From: Bryobacterales bacterium
GTDB lineage: Bacteria > Acidobacteriota > Terriglobia > Bryobacterales > UBA6623
Reading direction: 5' to 3'
Assembly (NCBI GenBank): GCA_026713545.1
Contig: JAPOOG010000050.1
Location: 1-46,239, forward strand
Length of the DNA stretch: 46,239 nucleotides
Shown here: positions 1 to 7,748 of the stretch, one piece after another
Position numbering within the stretch: position 1 is the first letter of the stretch
Layout: each line of letters starts with the position of its first letter
Program-made: the position numbers and the translations under genes
Notes under the pieces: model-generated
Seen by the model: only the letters and a program-made list of their open reading frames with translations
What the model was told of the DNA's origin: nothing
Database searches by the model: none

Positions 1-116
1 ATCCGGAGCGAGCGATCTGACCTCGAAAAGATGTCCAGTGAAGTTGCGGCCGCTGGCGGGGCCAGGTCAGCTTCTCTGGATTCGGATTACGATCAAGCGT
101 GAAAGCTCGAGTGCAC

Positions 117-156
117 AAAAAAAGGCCCTTGGGCATCGAATTGATCCCCAAGGGCC
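117..156 (-). terminator. Rho-independent terminator after the DUF3560 gene
   Basis: A perfect 10-bp stem (124-133 with 147-156) and a 13-nt loop lie 19 bases past the stop of the minus-strand gene at 176-988. In the minus direction the stem is followed by seven T (117-123). This is a classic intrinsic terminator. Nothing clear is seen from 1 to 116. Confidence 0.88.
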
Positions 157-175
157 AGGTTGCGGTCATGGATTA

Positions 176-988
176 CTACACTCCGCAACAATGCCGCGCC
201 CACCACAACGCGGCATTACTCCGATGGCGCTGCCACGCTCCCGCCGTGGGCGACCATCGGAAACCGTTCTGCTTGAGCTTCTTGCGAACGTCCGGCGAAG
301 GTGTGCCGGGAAAGAAAATCTGTACGCGGTTGTCCTCGACGTTGTCGAGGATGCGAATGTCGCCGTGCATCTCTTCGCTGGTCTGGTCGTTCGCGGCTTT
401 CCGCAACGCCTCGATCCGCTGGCGGATCCGGCGCATGTTCGAACTGTTGTTGGAGAGAACGTAAGAGGGGATTCCGCGGTAGCCGGCGAAGTCGGGGGTC
501 TTGAGCTGCGCGATTAGCTTCTCGCTCAGCCCGAGGGCCTTCAGCTCGTCGTCGCTGCCGGTGCGGTCGGAAACGCGCAAGGCTTTGTTGATCGCCTTGT
601 GGAGCTTCTGCTTTTTCTCGAGCTCTGCGAGCTGCTCGGTGAGCTTGATGACCGCATCGGGATCGTCCGAAGAGACCCCGGCTGTGCCCACGCTGGCGGC
701 GCGGCCGCGAAGGTTGCCGGCCTTCTTCTTGAGCTCGTGGCCTTTCTCGAAGTTGGTGTTGATACGCTTACGGAAGTTGCGGTCACGCTTCTCCGAGTGG
801 TGGCCTACGAGGATCGGCTGTCCCAACGGGATGGCCGAAGCGTCGCGGTTCGCTCTCGCGATCCGGGCATCACCTTCCCGATCGGCCTTCTCGGCACGTG
901 CGAGCAACCGCTCACGCTTGCTCTCTTGCTTGTCCTCGTAGTGGTTGCGCCGCTCTTCGAGGGTTGCATCGGGTTCTTGGTCTGCCAT
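176..988 (-). CDS. DUF3560 domain protein, plasmid accessory
   Basis: 270 residues. The charged N-terminal half is rich in Lys, Arg and Glu and contains a stretch with GQPILVGHHSEKRDRNF. The C-terminus has FPGTPSPDVRKKLKQNGFRW followed by a Trp/His-rich end. Both match what I recall of DUF3560 proteins of plasmids and integrative elements, whose biochemical role is unknown. AGGAGG at 1000-1005 lies 11 nt before the ATG and fixes the start. The gene is a stand-alone unit, with leader copy A upstream and a strong terminator downstream. It shares this layout with the ArdC and NADAR genes of the same element, so a role in establishment or defence evasion is plausible, but that is inference from context. 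Confidence 0.8.
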   Translation of the reverse strand: MADQEPDATLEERRNHYEDKQESKRERLLARAEKADREGDARIARANRDASAIPLGQPILVGHHSEKRDRNFRKRINTNFEKGHELKKKAGNLRGRAASVGTAGVSSDDPDAVIKLTEQLAELEKKQKLHKAINKALRVSDRTGSDDELKALGLSEKLIAQLKTPDFAGYRGIPSYVLSNNSSNMRRIRQRIEALRKAANDQTSEEMHGDIRILDNVEDNRVQIFFPGTPSPDVRKKLKQNGFRWSPTAGAWQRHRSNAALWWARHCCGV

Positions 989-1012
989 CGTGAAGTGGTC
1001 CTCCTGGTGTAA

Positions 1013-1061
1013 GGGTTGGGAGCTTTCCGCTCACTGCTTGATGGCGGAAAGCGGAGAACCC
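1013..1061 (-). promoter_or_regulatory. Structured leader, copy A (DUF3560)
   Basis: The inner 9-bp stem is 1022-1030 paired with 1044-1052, with a 13-nt loop. A 4x4 internal loop follows, then an outer 5-bp stem (1013-1017 with 1057-1061). In mRNA sense the outer stem is GGGTT/AACCC. It ends about 7 nt before the AGGAGG of the DUF3560 gene. Five other copies share the inner stem. Copy B has GGATT/AATCC and copy D has GTGTT/AACAC in the outer stem, which are compensatory changes. Confidence 0.85.
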
Positions 1062-1718
1062 GGCCAGAGGAAGGAAACGGCTGGCGGAGGGAGCAACGAA
1101 GGCAGCCGGCGTTACGCTCGGCATCATCTGGTCCGATGACGAATCCCGGGGGTGCTGGGGGTCCGGTGCGAAGCGGATCGCCGCGTCAGCGGCCTCTCAG
1201 CGCGAGGTTTTCCGGGCAGCGGTGGTGACGGGGAGCTTCGATCGAAGGGAAGTGGTGGATACGATCAGGAATGTGCATTCCGAGTTATCGATACGCGTGA
1301 AGAGATCGCGGCAATGTTGGTAGGCTCGGTGTGCAAGCCAGCCGCAGACCGCGATCAGCAAGAGGATGCCGAAGGCATTGGCGATCGCCTGTCGAAGCAG
1401 GGGCATTTCGATGGCGGTCATTGCCGGCATTGTGGGCAATGAAGAGGAAACGGTCAAGCGAAGCGGAGCTGACGCTTGCCGGTCGTGGACCTGGCGCAAC
1501 TGTGCTCAGGTCACAGCCGCCGCGCTCGAACCCGAGGGGATGGCCGGCCACCTGGCGTGGCTTTTCTCTTGATCGCGAATGCCGGCGCCGCACGCGGCGG
1601 GGCTGTCGAGGCAGCCATGCGGAGGAGCTTCTCTCAGCAACGCCGTGTGGGAGTATCGGAAAGGGTGGTTGCTAGAAGGGCTGGAAACAGACCACAGCGT
1701 GGCTGCGGATTGCTGCGG
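1062..1718. other. Stretch with no well-supported gene
   Basis: Upstream of leader A and downstream of the gene ending at 1719. It presumably holds the promoter of the DUF3560 unit. No clear promoter, terminator or RNA gene was recognised. Several overlapping open frames on both strands look like chance frames of GC-rich DNA. The only one with a protein-like feature is the short membrane protein candidate at 1197-1421, listed separately. Confidence 0.4.
1197..1421 (-). CDS. Possible small single-TM protein
   Basis: 74 residues if it starts at the ATG at 1421. One clear hydrophobic segment (about residues 12 to 28, AFGILLLIAVCGWLAH) is followed by a basic tail. No convincing Shine-Dalgarno is seen and other starts are possible. 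The window has other small one-helix proteins, which makes this frame worth keeping, but it could be a chance frame. Confidence 0.3.
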   Translation of the reverse strand: MTAIEMPLLRQAIANAFGILLLIAVCGWLAHRAYQHCRDLFTRIDNSECTFLIVSTTSLRSKLPVTTAARKTSR

Positions 1719-2162
1719 TCAGTTCGGAGTGGATTCGAGCTGTCGTGGCAGCAGGAACAACAGGTTCTTGAGCGTATGTTTCATGACTTGCCAGCGGAGA
1801 TGCTCGCCTTTTCCATTGATCCGGTACCTGAGTTCCGCTTCTTCGTTCAGGGTCAATGAGAGGCGGCAAAGAGAGTAGGGAGTCGTACCGTGGTCACCGA
1901 CGAGATCAGCACATTGCACCTCGATGAAATCGCTGTGGGAGGCGAAGGAAACGAAATGCCCCGAGCATGATCTGACCAGAAATTTAGACTCGGTTACGAC
2001 TTCAAGAGTGAACTTCTCGGAGGAATCATTGATCTTCTGGTTTCTGGTCTCGACACATCTTCGTGCGTTGTCCTGGAGCTGCGCGAATTCGCAGGCGACA
2101 GAGCATTCTTCAGTCGCGCTGATCCAGTCGTACTCATGATCTTCGGGGTTGGTGATGCTCAT
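1719..2162 (-). CDS. Hypothetical protein, 147 residues
   Basis: Family not recognised. I choose the ATG at 2162 (MSITNPEDHEYDW) because the residues upstream look non-coding and AGAGG lies just before it. The protein is soluble, acidic at the N-terminus and more basic at the C-terminus, with scattered cysteines and no obvious motif. It follows the terminator of the gene at 2295-2630, so it probably has its own promoter in 2163-2248. No leader hairpin of the repeated type precedes it, unlike its neighbours on both sides. Confidence 0.5.
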   Translation of the reverse strand: MSITNPEDHEYDWISATEECSVACEFAQLQDNARRCVETRNQKINDSSEKFTLEVVTESKFLVRSCSGHFVSFASHSDFIEVQCADLVGDHGTTPYSLCRLSLTLNEEAELRYRINGKGEHLRWQVMKHTLKNLLFLLPRQLESTPN

Positions 2163-2248
2163 GGAAAGCCTCTGATGGTTCAGCGCAAGCTGGGTGGAGC
2201 AACTCTGCATCTGGCGCCATTCTAGAATGCTTGTCCGAGATGACAAAG

Positions 2249-2285
2249 GAAAAGCCGCCGCCGCTGGGGTGGAAGCGGCGGCGGC
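2249..2285 (-). terminator. Rho-independent terminator
   Basis: A perfect 12-bp GC stem (2254-2265 with 2274-2285) with an 8-nt loop is followed on the minus strand by TTTTCCTTTG. It ends the small gene at 2295-2630, whose stop is 10 bases away. Confidence 0.82.
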
Positions 2286-2294
2286 GGCAGTGAG

Positions 2295-2630
2295 CTAGCC
2301 TTTTAGATGCATCAGTAAAAGGCCCAAGGTGCCCAAGACACTTAGTGAAATGGGGACTAGCAGAACGCCGATGATCCAACGCAGTGAGCTGAGGCTGGAG
2401 TTGAGTGCGTCGAATTTGGAGTCGAACTTCGAGTCGAGTGCTTTGACAGTGGCTTCGAGGGAATCAATCCGGGCTGTCAGGACTGCGTACTTCGAATCGC
2501 TGCTGTCGCCGGCCATGCTTCGAACTTCTTCGACGGCATTATAAGCCAGAAATTCGTCAGCATGCGCACTGCGCAAGGCAGCGAACAGTCCGGTTTTCTT
2601 CGGATCGGTGGTGGTTGTGGTGTTCGCCAT
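2295..2630 (-). CDS. Small coiled-coil protein with a C-terminal membrane anchor
   Basis: 111 residues. A Thr-rich N-terminus is followed by a heptad-type stretch (about 45-80) with repeats such as KALDSKFDSKFDALNSSL, then a C-terminal membrane segment (about 84-107, IIGVLLVPISLSVLGTLGLLL). The layout resembles small tail-anchored coiled-coil proteins, such as DUF1640-like ones, whose role is unknown. AGGAGG at 2642-2647 supports the ATG at 2630. Leader copy B lies immediately upstream and the NADAR stop is only about 15 nt beyond that leader, so both genes may share one transcript, with the hairpin between the cistrons. Confidence 0.72.
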   Translation of the reverse strand: MANTTTTTDPKKTGLFAALRSAHADEFLAYNAVEEVRSMAGDSSDSKYAVLTARIDSLEATVKALDSKFDSKFDALNSSLSSLRWIIGVLLVPISLSVLGTLGLLLMHLKG

Positions 2631-2654
2631 AAAGAGTCTTTCCTCCTGTTGTAA

Positions 2655-2703
2655 GGATTTGGAGCTTTCCGCTCACTGCTACCTGGCGGAAAGCGGAGAA
2701 TCC
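2655..2703 (-). promoter_or_regulatory. Structured leader, copy B
   Basis: The inner stem is 2664-2672 with 2686-2694, identical to the other copies, with a 13-nt loop. The outer stem is 2655-2659 with 2699-2703 (GGATT/AATCC in mRNA sense), a compensatory change against copies A and E. It lies 8 nt before AGGAGG of the next gene and about 15 nt after the NADAR stop codon. That leaves little room for a separate promoter and favours an intercistronic RNA element. Confidence 0.85.
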
Positions 2704-2718
2704 ATGCAGGGAAAAGGG

Positions 2719-3174
2719 CTAGGACCGTATCTCGGTCCGCACGCGCATGAGGATTTTCCCGAGGCGGTTTTCACCCGCTCCGCGGCAGACTCCCCAAAAG
2801 CGGTCGCCCCACTCGTTTCCTTCAACCAGCTCGGCCTCGCCGGTGGCGAGCAACCGGCGACGCAGGTAGGGGTCGGCGAACTTCGCCCGCACGACCGACA
2901 GCATCACCTTCTCCTTCACGCGGTCCCAATCGCCGCGCATTTCCACCTTCCGCCCCAAACGCTTGGCCGCTCCGGGAGTCGGCGCGTTCCGGAACATCCG
3001 GAACTGCTCCGGCCTGCTGCATTTGGCGGCCTGGTAAGCGTGCTCGGCGCTCGGCCAACGCTCTCCGTTCCAGGTCAGCGGCTTCAGGAAGAAGTTCGAC
3101 AGGAAACGATTCTCTCCGGCGAATCGCTCGATCGCTCTCGGCTGACGAAGGGCGGCAGGTAATCGACGTTCCAT
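2719..3174 (-). CDS. NADAR family protein (YbiA-like)
   Basis: 151 residues. The N-terminal motif ERFAGENRFLSNFF, then WPSAEHAYQAAK (about 40-51), and a later block with NEWGDRFWGVCRG near residue 121, are characteristic of NADAR/YbiA proteins. This family acts on N-glycosidic bonds of ADP-ribose-type or riboflavin-precursor substrates. Some members remove ADP-ribose from DNA as antitoxins of DarT-type toxins. The ATG at 3174 is preferred because an AGGAGA lies about 10 nt upstream, although the frame stays open further upstream through the leader. No DarT-like toxin is visible beside it. On a conjugative element it may counter ADP-ribosylating defences of the host, which is inference. Confidence 0.85.
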   Translation of the reverse strand: MERRLPAALRQPRAIERFAGENRFLSNFFLKPLTWNGERWPSAEHAYQAAKCSRPEQFRMFRNAPTPGAAKRLGRKVEMRGDWDRVKEKVMLSVVRAKFADPYLRRRLLATGEAELVEGNEWGDRFWGVCRGAGENRLGKILMRVRTEIRS

Positions 3175-3196
3175 AACAGGTGTTCTCCTAGCGAAT

Positions 3197-3247
3197 TGGG
3201 TTTGGAGCTTTCCGCTCACCCCTGATTGGCGGAAAGCGCAGAATCCA
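3197..3247 (-). promoter_or_regulatory. Structured leader, copy C (NADAR)
   Basis: The inner stem is 3207-3215 with 3229-3237, with a 13-nt loop. The outer stem (3197-3202 with 3242-3247) has one A/C mismatch in minus-strand RNA. It is the least well paired copy. An AGGAGA ribosome site follows, then the ATG at 3174. Between 3248 and 3438 nothing but a probable promoter region is seen. Confidence 0.8.
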
Positions 3248-3438
3248 TGCAGCGAGAACGAAGCGGTCAAATAGACGGGGGAGACTTTCTGAAACAGCCG
3301 CAAGATCGCGCTCTGCGGCACGTCCTGGGCATTTCAGCAAAAAAAGGCAATAGGTATGTCTGAATCGGCGATCGTGTCTTGCTGCTGCGCTATGCGCGCA
3401 CATCGGATGTGTTGCCGTGTCAGGATTCCTCGAAGAGG

Positions 3439-3446
3439 CAAAAAAA
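3439..3446. repeat. Left copy of 8-bp target-site duplication
   Basis: CAAAAAAA directly before the left terminal repeat. It is identical to 8333-8340 directly after the right terminal repeat. Eight bp is the duplication size known for the IS1595 family. Confidence 0.88.
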
Positions 3447-3482
3447 GGGAATTATCCAGCAAACTAGCCAAAACGCTTGACG
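3447..3482 (+). repeat. Left terminal inverted repeat, 36 bp
   Basis: It begins GGGAATTATCCAGC and ends TTGACG. It is the exact reverse complement of 8297-8332. Its last six bases are also the -35 box of the transposase promoter. Confidence 0.95.
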
Positions 3483-3505
3483 ATCAGGTAGGTTTACGCT
3501 AGAAT
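3477..3505 (+). promoter_or_regulatory. Sigma-70-type promoter of the transposase
   Basis: TTGACG (3477-3482) and TAGAAT (3500-3505) with 17-bp spacing. The -35 lies within the terminal repeat. The expected transcript start is near 3512, so translation from the ATG at 3513 would be leaderless. The ATG at 3552 is an alternative. Confidence 0.7.
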
Positions 3506-3512
3506 ACTAGCC

Positions 3513-4460
3513 ATGAAACGAAGTCATCCTGGACGTTGCGAGCGCCAAGGAATGAGCTTGGTGGAACTGTTCGAGTTGTTCCCCGACAATGCCGCCGCCG
3601 AGAAGTGGTTCGAGGCGCAACGGTGGCCGAACGGAGTCTCCTGCCCCACTTGTGGATCGGAGCGTTACTCCGACGTCAAGAGTCGCAAGCCCATGCCGTA
3701 CCGCTGTAAGGACTGCCGCGAGCACTTCAGCGTCCGCAAGGGTACGGTCATGCAGTCGAGCAAGCTCGGCTATCAGAAGTGGGCGGTTGCCATCTACCTC
3801 GTCGCCACCAGCCTGAAGGGCGTATCGAGCATGAAGCTGCACCGCGACCTGAAGATCCGGCAGCCGAGCGCCTGGCACCTGGCGCAACGCATCCGCGAGG
3901 GTTTCACGGAAGGGGAAGAACTGATGGCCGGCCCCGTCGAAGTGGACGAAACGTACTTCGGGGGCAAGGAGAGCAACAAGCACGCGAGCAAGAAGCTGAG
4001 AGCCGGACGGGGAGCCGTGGGAAAGACGCCGGTGATCGGCGCGAAAGACCGAGCCACTAACAGGGTTTCAGCCGGGGCCGTCCCGTTCGTTGACAAGCTA
4101 ATGGTGTGGGAGTTTGTCACCTGGGTCGCTGAGAAAGAAGCCGCCCTGTACACCGACGAGGCCGCCGTCTACAAGGGGTTCCGCAATCATGAGGCCGTAC
4201 ATCACAGTGTCGGAGAGTTCGTCAGGGATCAGGCCCACACGAACGGCCTGGAGAGCTTCTGGGCGCTCATGAAGCGCGGCTACTACGGCACCTATCACAA
4301 GCTCAGCCCCAAGCACTTGAACCGCTACGTCCAGGAGTTCGCCGGACGCCACAACATCCGCGGCCTCGACACCATCGCTCAAATGGCGCTCATTGCGCGA
4401 GGGCTCGACCGGAAGCGGCTGCGCTACCGGGACTTGGTGGCGGACGTTGAAGTGAGGTAA
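3513..4460 (+). CDS. IS1595-family (ISXO2-like) transposase
   Basis: 315 residues. An N-terminal zinc ribbon (C44, C47, C65, C68) is followed by a DDE-type catalytic domain: VDETYFGG (D145), TDEAAVY (D215) and HTNGLESFW (N244, E247), which match the D-D-N/E pattern of the family. It excises and integrates the element by binding the 36-bp ends. Family members usually begin near MSLVELFELFP, so the ATG at 3552 (residue 14) could be the true start. The -10 box lies only eight bases before the ATG at 3513, and no good Shine-Dalgarno precedes either ATG. The frame is intact and all catalytic residues are present, so the transposon may be active. Confidence 0.93.
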   Translation: MKRSHPGRCERQGMSLVELFELFPDNAAAEKWFEAQRWPNGVSCPTCGSERYSDVKSRKPMPYRCKDCREHFSVRKGTVMQSSKLGYQKWAVAIYLVATSLKGVSSMKLHRDLKIRQPSAWHLAQRIREGFTEGEELMAGPVEVDETYFGGKESNKHASKKLRAGRGAVGKTPVIGAKDRATNRVSAGAVPFVDKLMVWEFVTWVAEKEAALYTDEAAVYKGFRNHEAVHHSVGEFVRDQAHTNGLESFWALMKRGYYGTYHKLSPKHLNRYVQEFAGRHNIRGLDTIAQMALIARGLDRKRLRYRDLVADVEVR

Positions 4461-4470
4461 AGTGCAGGAT

Positions 4471-4680
4471 ATGGACCCAGAAAAGAATATGCAGGAACTC
4501 AAAGAGTGGGCGCAAGAAGAGTTGAATCGTAGCCAGTTGCCGTGGGTGCGCGATACCTATGAGACGCTGATTGAAACGATCAATGTGATCGGTGCAGGAC
4601 GTCAAAGCTCGGCTATCCCCATGGCAGAGTTACTGGAATCGGATCAACATCTGGAGCACGTTGGCCGACCTGTGGCTTGA
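4471..4680 (+). CDS. Small passenger protein after the transposase
   Basis: 69 residues from the ATG at 4471. A GTG at 4462, two bases after the transposase stop, is an alternative. It is acidic and helical (MQELKEWAQEELNRSQLPWV) with no recognised domain. The last 68 bases overlap the tail of the GIY-YIG gene on the other strand. It is probably co-transcribed with the transposase. It might be a regulator of transposition, but the sequence does not show this. Confidence 0.5.
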   Translation: MDPEKNMQELKEWAQEELNRSQLPWVRDTYETLIETINVIGAGRQSSAIPMAELLESDQHLEHVGRPVA

Positions 4681-4966
4681 GAGAGTCGTACAGGTACCGC
4701 TCAACCCCATCCATGTAGTTTTCTGGCACCTTCGCCCAGGTCACGTAGAGAACGCCAAGCATTTCGTACTCCATGATCTTCTCGTCGAGGCGGTGCTGTG
4801 AAATCCTGTTCTGGAGATTCCCTTGGCCCACGCGCACTGTTTGCCCGTCGTCCTCTGAAGACCACCAAATGATATAGACCCCCGTGCCGCCGATTGCCTC
4901 AAGATTTATGCGGCGCAAGGGACACCAGACATTCCCTTCGCACTTCCCCCAGTCGATAACGTTCAT
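4613..4966 (-). CDS. GIY-YIG nuclease-like protein
   Basis: 117 residues. GTGVYII (about 27-33) and VRVGQG (44-49) stand for the GIY and YIG strands. R54 and H58 in NRISQHR, and E89 in GVERYLYDSLKPQ, fall where this fold has its catalytic Arg, Tyr/His and Glu. The domain cuts DNA in homing enzymes, UvrC and some transposon accessory proteins. The protein consists of little more than this domain, like stand-alone GIY-YIG proteins. It is transcribed against the transposase and overlaps the small gene tail to tail. A role in DNA cleavage linked to the transposon, or in defence, is possible but unproven. Confidence 0.7.
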   Translation of the reverse strand: MNVIDWGKCEGNVWCPLRRINLEAIGGTGVYIIWWSSEDDGQTVRVGQGNLQNRISQHRLDEKIMEYEMLGVLYVTWAKVPENYMDGVERYLYDSLKPQVGQRAPDVDPIPVTLPWG

Positions 4967-5396
4967 GAAGCTCCCTTTCCGCCGAAAGAGAATCTTGACA
5001 CACGGGTAACGAGTGGGGTAGAAGAAAGGAAGCGATCTCTTTCTCCTGCCGACCCTCGACGGCTAGGTTTTCAAAGATCCAACGGCCGACGTTACCGCGT
5101 CGGTCGTTGTTGTTTTTAGGCTACCACCAGAGGCCGACTACCACAACAAGAGCACAACAGCCCGGTGGTGGTATACGCTGACCCTCCGACTGCGATACAA
5201 CAATCTCCGCAATCGTTGATTCCAGGAAACCCGTAAGCCGGGTCTCCTGCCGAATACAACAACCACATCGCAAGGCTCAGGGTAGCTCCCCGGGCCTGTG
5301 GTGAATATGCAGGACCGCCTCTCTTCCTGGAGTTGACGATTGCAAGGCCCGGCACCTCTTGTGTCGCGGCTTCTCTCGCTACACTAGGGGTGACCC
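4967..5396. other. Intergenic stretch between two divergent passenger genes
   Basis: 430 bases between the GIY-YIG gene (minus) and the metalloprotease gene (plus). It must hold both promoters. Imperfect inverted pieces such as TACCACC near 5121 and GGTGGTA near 5165, and several CAACAA runs, are visible, but no clear promoter or RNA could be assigned. An open frame on the minus strand (5116-5457) overlaps the protease signal peptide and looks spurious. Confidence 0.5.
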
Positions 5397-7394
5397 CTGA
5401 CCAATCGAATCTCGCTATCCGTTGTTGTAACAGGGCTGATTTTCGCCAACATCGCATTTGCTCAGCCGAGCGATAGGATTCAGGCGCTCGAAGAAATCTT
5501 CTCAGCCTACGAAGTCATCCAACTCGATCCGAAAGAGGTCGAGCGTCAGGTCAGAGAGCGCGAAGAACCGCTCGCCGTCATGATCGCCGGCACGGAGTTC
5601 GTCTTCGAGATGGAACCCCGCGATCTACGGTCGCACCGATACCGGGCTGAGGTGACCGGAGATGACGGCCTACGTGTCCAGCTTCCGCTGTCACCTGCGG
5701 TAAACACCTTCAAGGGAACCGCAGTCGGGGCGCCCCACATCCAAGGGCGCTTCACCATCGCCGAAGACCGCTTCGACGGGGTTGTTTTCACCCCTGGGGA
5801 CTGGCGCTACATCGAACCCGTCCAAAACTACATCCCCGACTCCGAACCGGCCGAGATGGTGGTCTACAAGCACTCAGACATCATTCACGAGCAGCCATTG
5901 CGCTGCGGGACTTCCTCTATCCACCATCGCCTGAAAAAGGGCGTTTCCCAAATCGAGGGGCAGGCCGCGATAGACAACACGACGCACTATGCGGTTGAAG
6001 TGGCGACGGAAGCGGATTACGAGTACGTCGGAGCCTTGGGTGGTGCTCAAGAAGCCAACAGCGAAATCCTGAGCATCATGAACAAGGTTGAAGGAGTCTA
6101 CGAGGAGGAGTTGAGGCTGAAGCTGGAGATTGTCTATCAGCACGCCTGGACAACGCGCAACGATCCTTACCGCGGCACGGGGAAAGACGACCTTCTGGAT
6201 GAGTTCACTGACCACTGGAATGCTCACTTCTTCCATGAAGACTACGATCTGGCGCACCTCTGGACCGCTCGGGAAGACCTAGACATCGGGGGGCAGGCTT
6301 GGCTAGGAACCACGTGCAGCGACCGTTCTCTTGGCTACGGGTGGTCTAAGCGGGCACACGGGGAGGCTGCGTTCAATCTCACTGCTCACGAAATCGGCCA
6401 CAACTTCGACGCCGACCATCCCGACGAGGAGAACCCGCCGATCACAAGCTGCGAAGCAACGATCATGCAGAGCGGCTGGGAGCCGTGGCCCGAACTGACC
6501 TTCTGCCGATTCTCCCGGCGCGAAATCAGGAACCATGTTTCCCAGTTCAACTCCTGCCTCGATGAAGGTGCTCCCCCGCCACCCGTCAGCACCCTTCTTG
6601 CGCCGAGCAACCTCACGGCAGAGAGTATCAGCCCGACCGCAATCCAGATCGGGTGGCAGGACAACTCAGAGAACGAGTCTGGATTCGTGATCGAGAGACG
6701 AAAGAGCGGGCTGTTCAGCAATTGGGGTGTCACAGCAGGCATCGGAGCAAGCCGGACGGTGTTCATTGATGCCGAACTCCAGCAATCCACCACCTATTCC
6801 TACCGTGTAAGTGCATTCGTTGACGACGAGACTGCCTCCGATCTCTCGAACACCGCCACGGCAACTACTCTGGAACCAGGTTCAGGCGACGGTTCCTGTG
6901 GTTGCCCACCAGGGACGGACGGGGACGAAGAGGACGAAGAGGACGGCGAAGAGGAAGAGGGCAAAAATCACATAACGGTTGACATACCGATCGACGGCCA
7001 GCCCGGTAACTACTGGGGAGGGGCGAAGGTTTCCCTGCCGGCCGTCAGCTCCCCGACCTTCTTCTCCGGGGATCACGGCTTCACGGTGGACATTCCGGCC
7101 ATTCCGGACGATGCGAGTATGGCGGAAGTGCAGCTCCGCACCACGCCCACCAATGTTGACATCGCTCTGTATGTCAATCATGGCTCTGATGCGGTTGTGG
7201 AGAACGGAGAGGTCACCGCGGACCATGTATCGCGGCGCCCTGGGGATTATTCCGTCAACGAAACCGTATACATCCTGCCCTACGCAAGTGGGCGCCGCCC
7301 TCCATCTGGACGGTACTTCATTTCATTCAGGCTGTACACCACCGGAACGGAAGTGGATGCGGAGGTCAGGGTCATCGTGCTTGGCAGGTTGTAA
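5397..7394 (+). CDS. Secreted zinc metalloprotease (M12B-like) with FN3 domain; probable CTG start
   Basis: The first ATG in frame (5580) gives 604 residues without a signal peptide. The frame continues upstream to 5394 and encodes a good signal peptide (VVVTGLIFANIAFA before QPSDRIQ). No ATG, GTG or TTG is available there. CTG at 5397 with AGGGG just before it is the best start, giving 665 residues. The protease motif HEIGHNFDADH (HExxHxxxxxH, first His near residue 331) and a later Met-turn IMQSG fit reprolysin-type M12B enzymes. A fibronectin III domain (about 400-490), an acidic Asp/Glu linker, and a C-terminal beta domain of about 130 residues follow. The role is extracellular proteolysis. 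It is a passenger of the transposon, which is unusual cargo for this family of elements. Confidence 0.82.
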   Translation: MTNRISLSVVVTGLIFANIAFAQPSDRIQALEEIFSAYEVIQLDPKEVERQVREREEPLAVMIAGTEFVFEMEPRDLRSHRYRAEVTGDDGLRVQLPLSPAVNTFKGTAVGAPHIQGRFTIAEDRFDGVVFTPGDWRYIEPVQNYIPDSEPAEMVVYKHSDIIHEQPLRCGTSSIHHRLKKGVSQIEGQAAIDNTTHYAVEVATEADYEYVGALGGAQEANSEILSIMNKVEGVYEEELRLKLEIVYQHAWTTRNDPYRGTGKDDLLDEFTDHWNAHFFHEDYDLAHLWTAREDLDIGGQAWLGTTCSDRSLGYGWSKRAHGEAAFNLTAHEIGHNFDADHPDEENPPITSCEATIMQSGWEPWPELTFCRFSRREIRNHVSQFNSCLDEGAPPPPVSTLLAPSNLTAESISPTAIQIGWQDNSENESGFVIERRKSGLFSNWGVTAGIGASRTVFIDAELQQSTTYSYRVSAFVDDETASDLSNTATATTLEPGSGDGSCGCPPGTDGDEEDEEDGEEEEGKNHITVDIPIDGQPGNYWGGAKVSLPAVSSPTFFSGDHGFTVDIPAIPDDASMAEVQLRTTPTNVDIALYVNHGSDAVVENGEVTADHVSRRPGDYSVNETVYILPYASGRRPPSGRYFISFRLYTTGTEVDAEVRVIVLGRL

Positions 7395-7406
7395 GTCTCA
7401 CGGAGC

Positions 7407-7428
7407 CTGCATCTACGAGTACTGAGGG
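7407..7428 (+). repeat. 22-bp direct repeat, copy 1
   Basis: Begins CCTGCATCTACGAG and is identical to 7749-7770. Each copy sits just upstream of a small passenger gene, 19 bp and 40 bp before the start codons, so it may carry shared promoter or regulatory sequence. Confidence 0.8.
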
Positions 7429-7446
7429 CTGTGGTAGAGTGTGCCG

Positions 7447-7722
7447 ATGCCGCAGACGAACGGGGAAGATGCCGAGCAGCACACGGTCTTCGACTATGCC
7501 CTGATGGACTTCATGTCCATCTTAGCCGCAGGTCTCGCCAGGTCTCAACTGAAACTTTCTGGTGTTTTGGGTCAGTTGCCAGTGAGTACAATTGACGAGG
7601 AAGTGGATCGTTACCTTCAGGATTCGAGCAAACATCCTGCGGTTCGGGACGCTGTTCGCTCGTTCCACCGGAACCTGAAGATTCAGGTCGGTCACTATGT
7701 CGATGAACTGAAGAAGGGGTAG
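7447..7722 (+). CDS. Hypothetical passenger protein, 91 residues
   Basis: Starts at the ATG at 7447. A GTG at 7441 would add two residues. The protein is helical and acidic, with the stretch FDYALMDFMSILAAGLARSQLKL near the N-terminus and a basic amphipathic C-terminus. It has no recognised domain and no signal peptide. It follows the metalloprotease by 52 bases and is preceded by copy 1 of the 22-bp repeat. Its function is unknown. Confidence 0.5.
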   Translation: MPQTNGEDAEQHTVFDYALMDFMSILAAGLARSQLKLSGVLGQLPVSTIDEEVDRYLQDSSKHPAVRDAVRSFHRNLKIQVGHYVDELKKG

Positions 7723-7748
7723 GCCGGTTCATGACCACACCATAGCAC

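Noticed and set aside
396..404. GCTTTCCGC inside the DUF3560 gene
   Set aside because: It equals one arm of the leader stem but has no partner arm or leader context, so it is a chance match in coding sequence.
4970..4992. CTTTC/GAAAG hairpin upstream of the GIY-YIG gene
   Set aside because: Only a 5-bp stem and no other part of the six-copy leader. The likeness is limited to a few bases.
5116..5457. Minus-strand frame of 113 codons
   Set aside because: Overlaps the signal peptide of the metalloprotease, has no recognisable features and no ribosome site.
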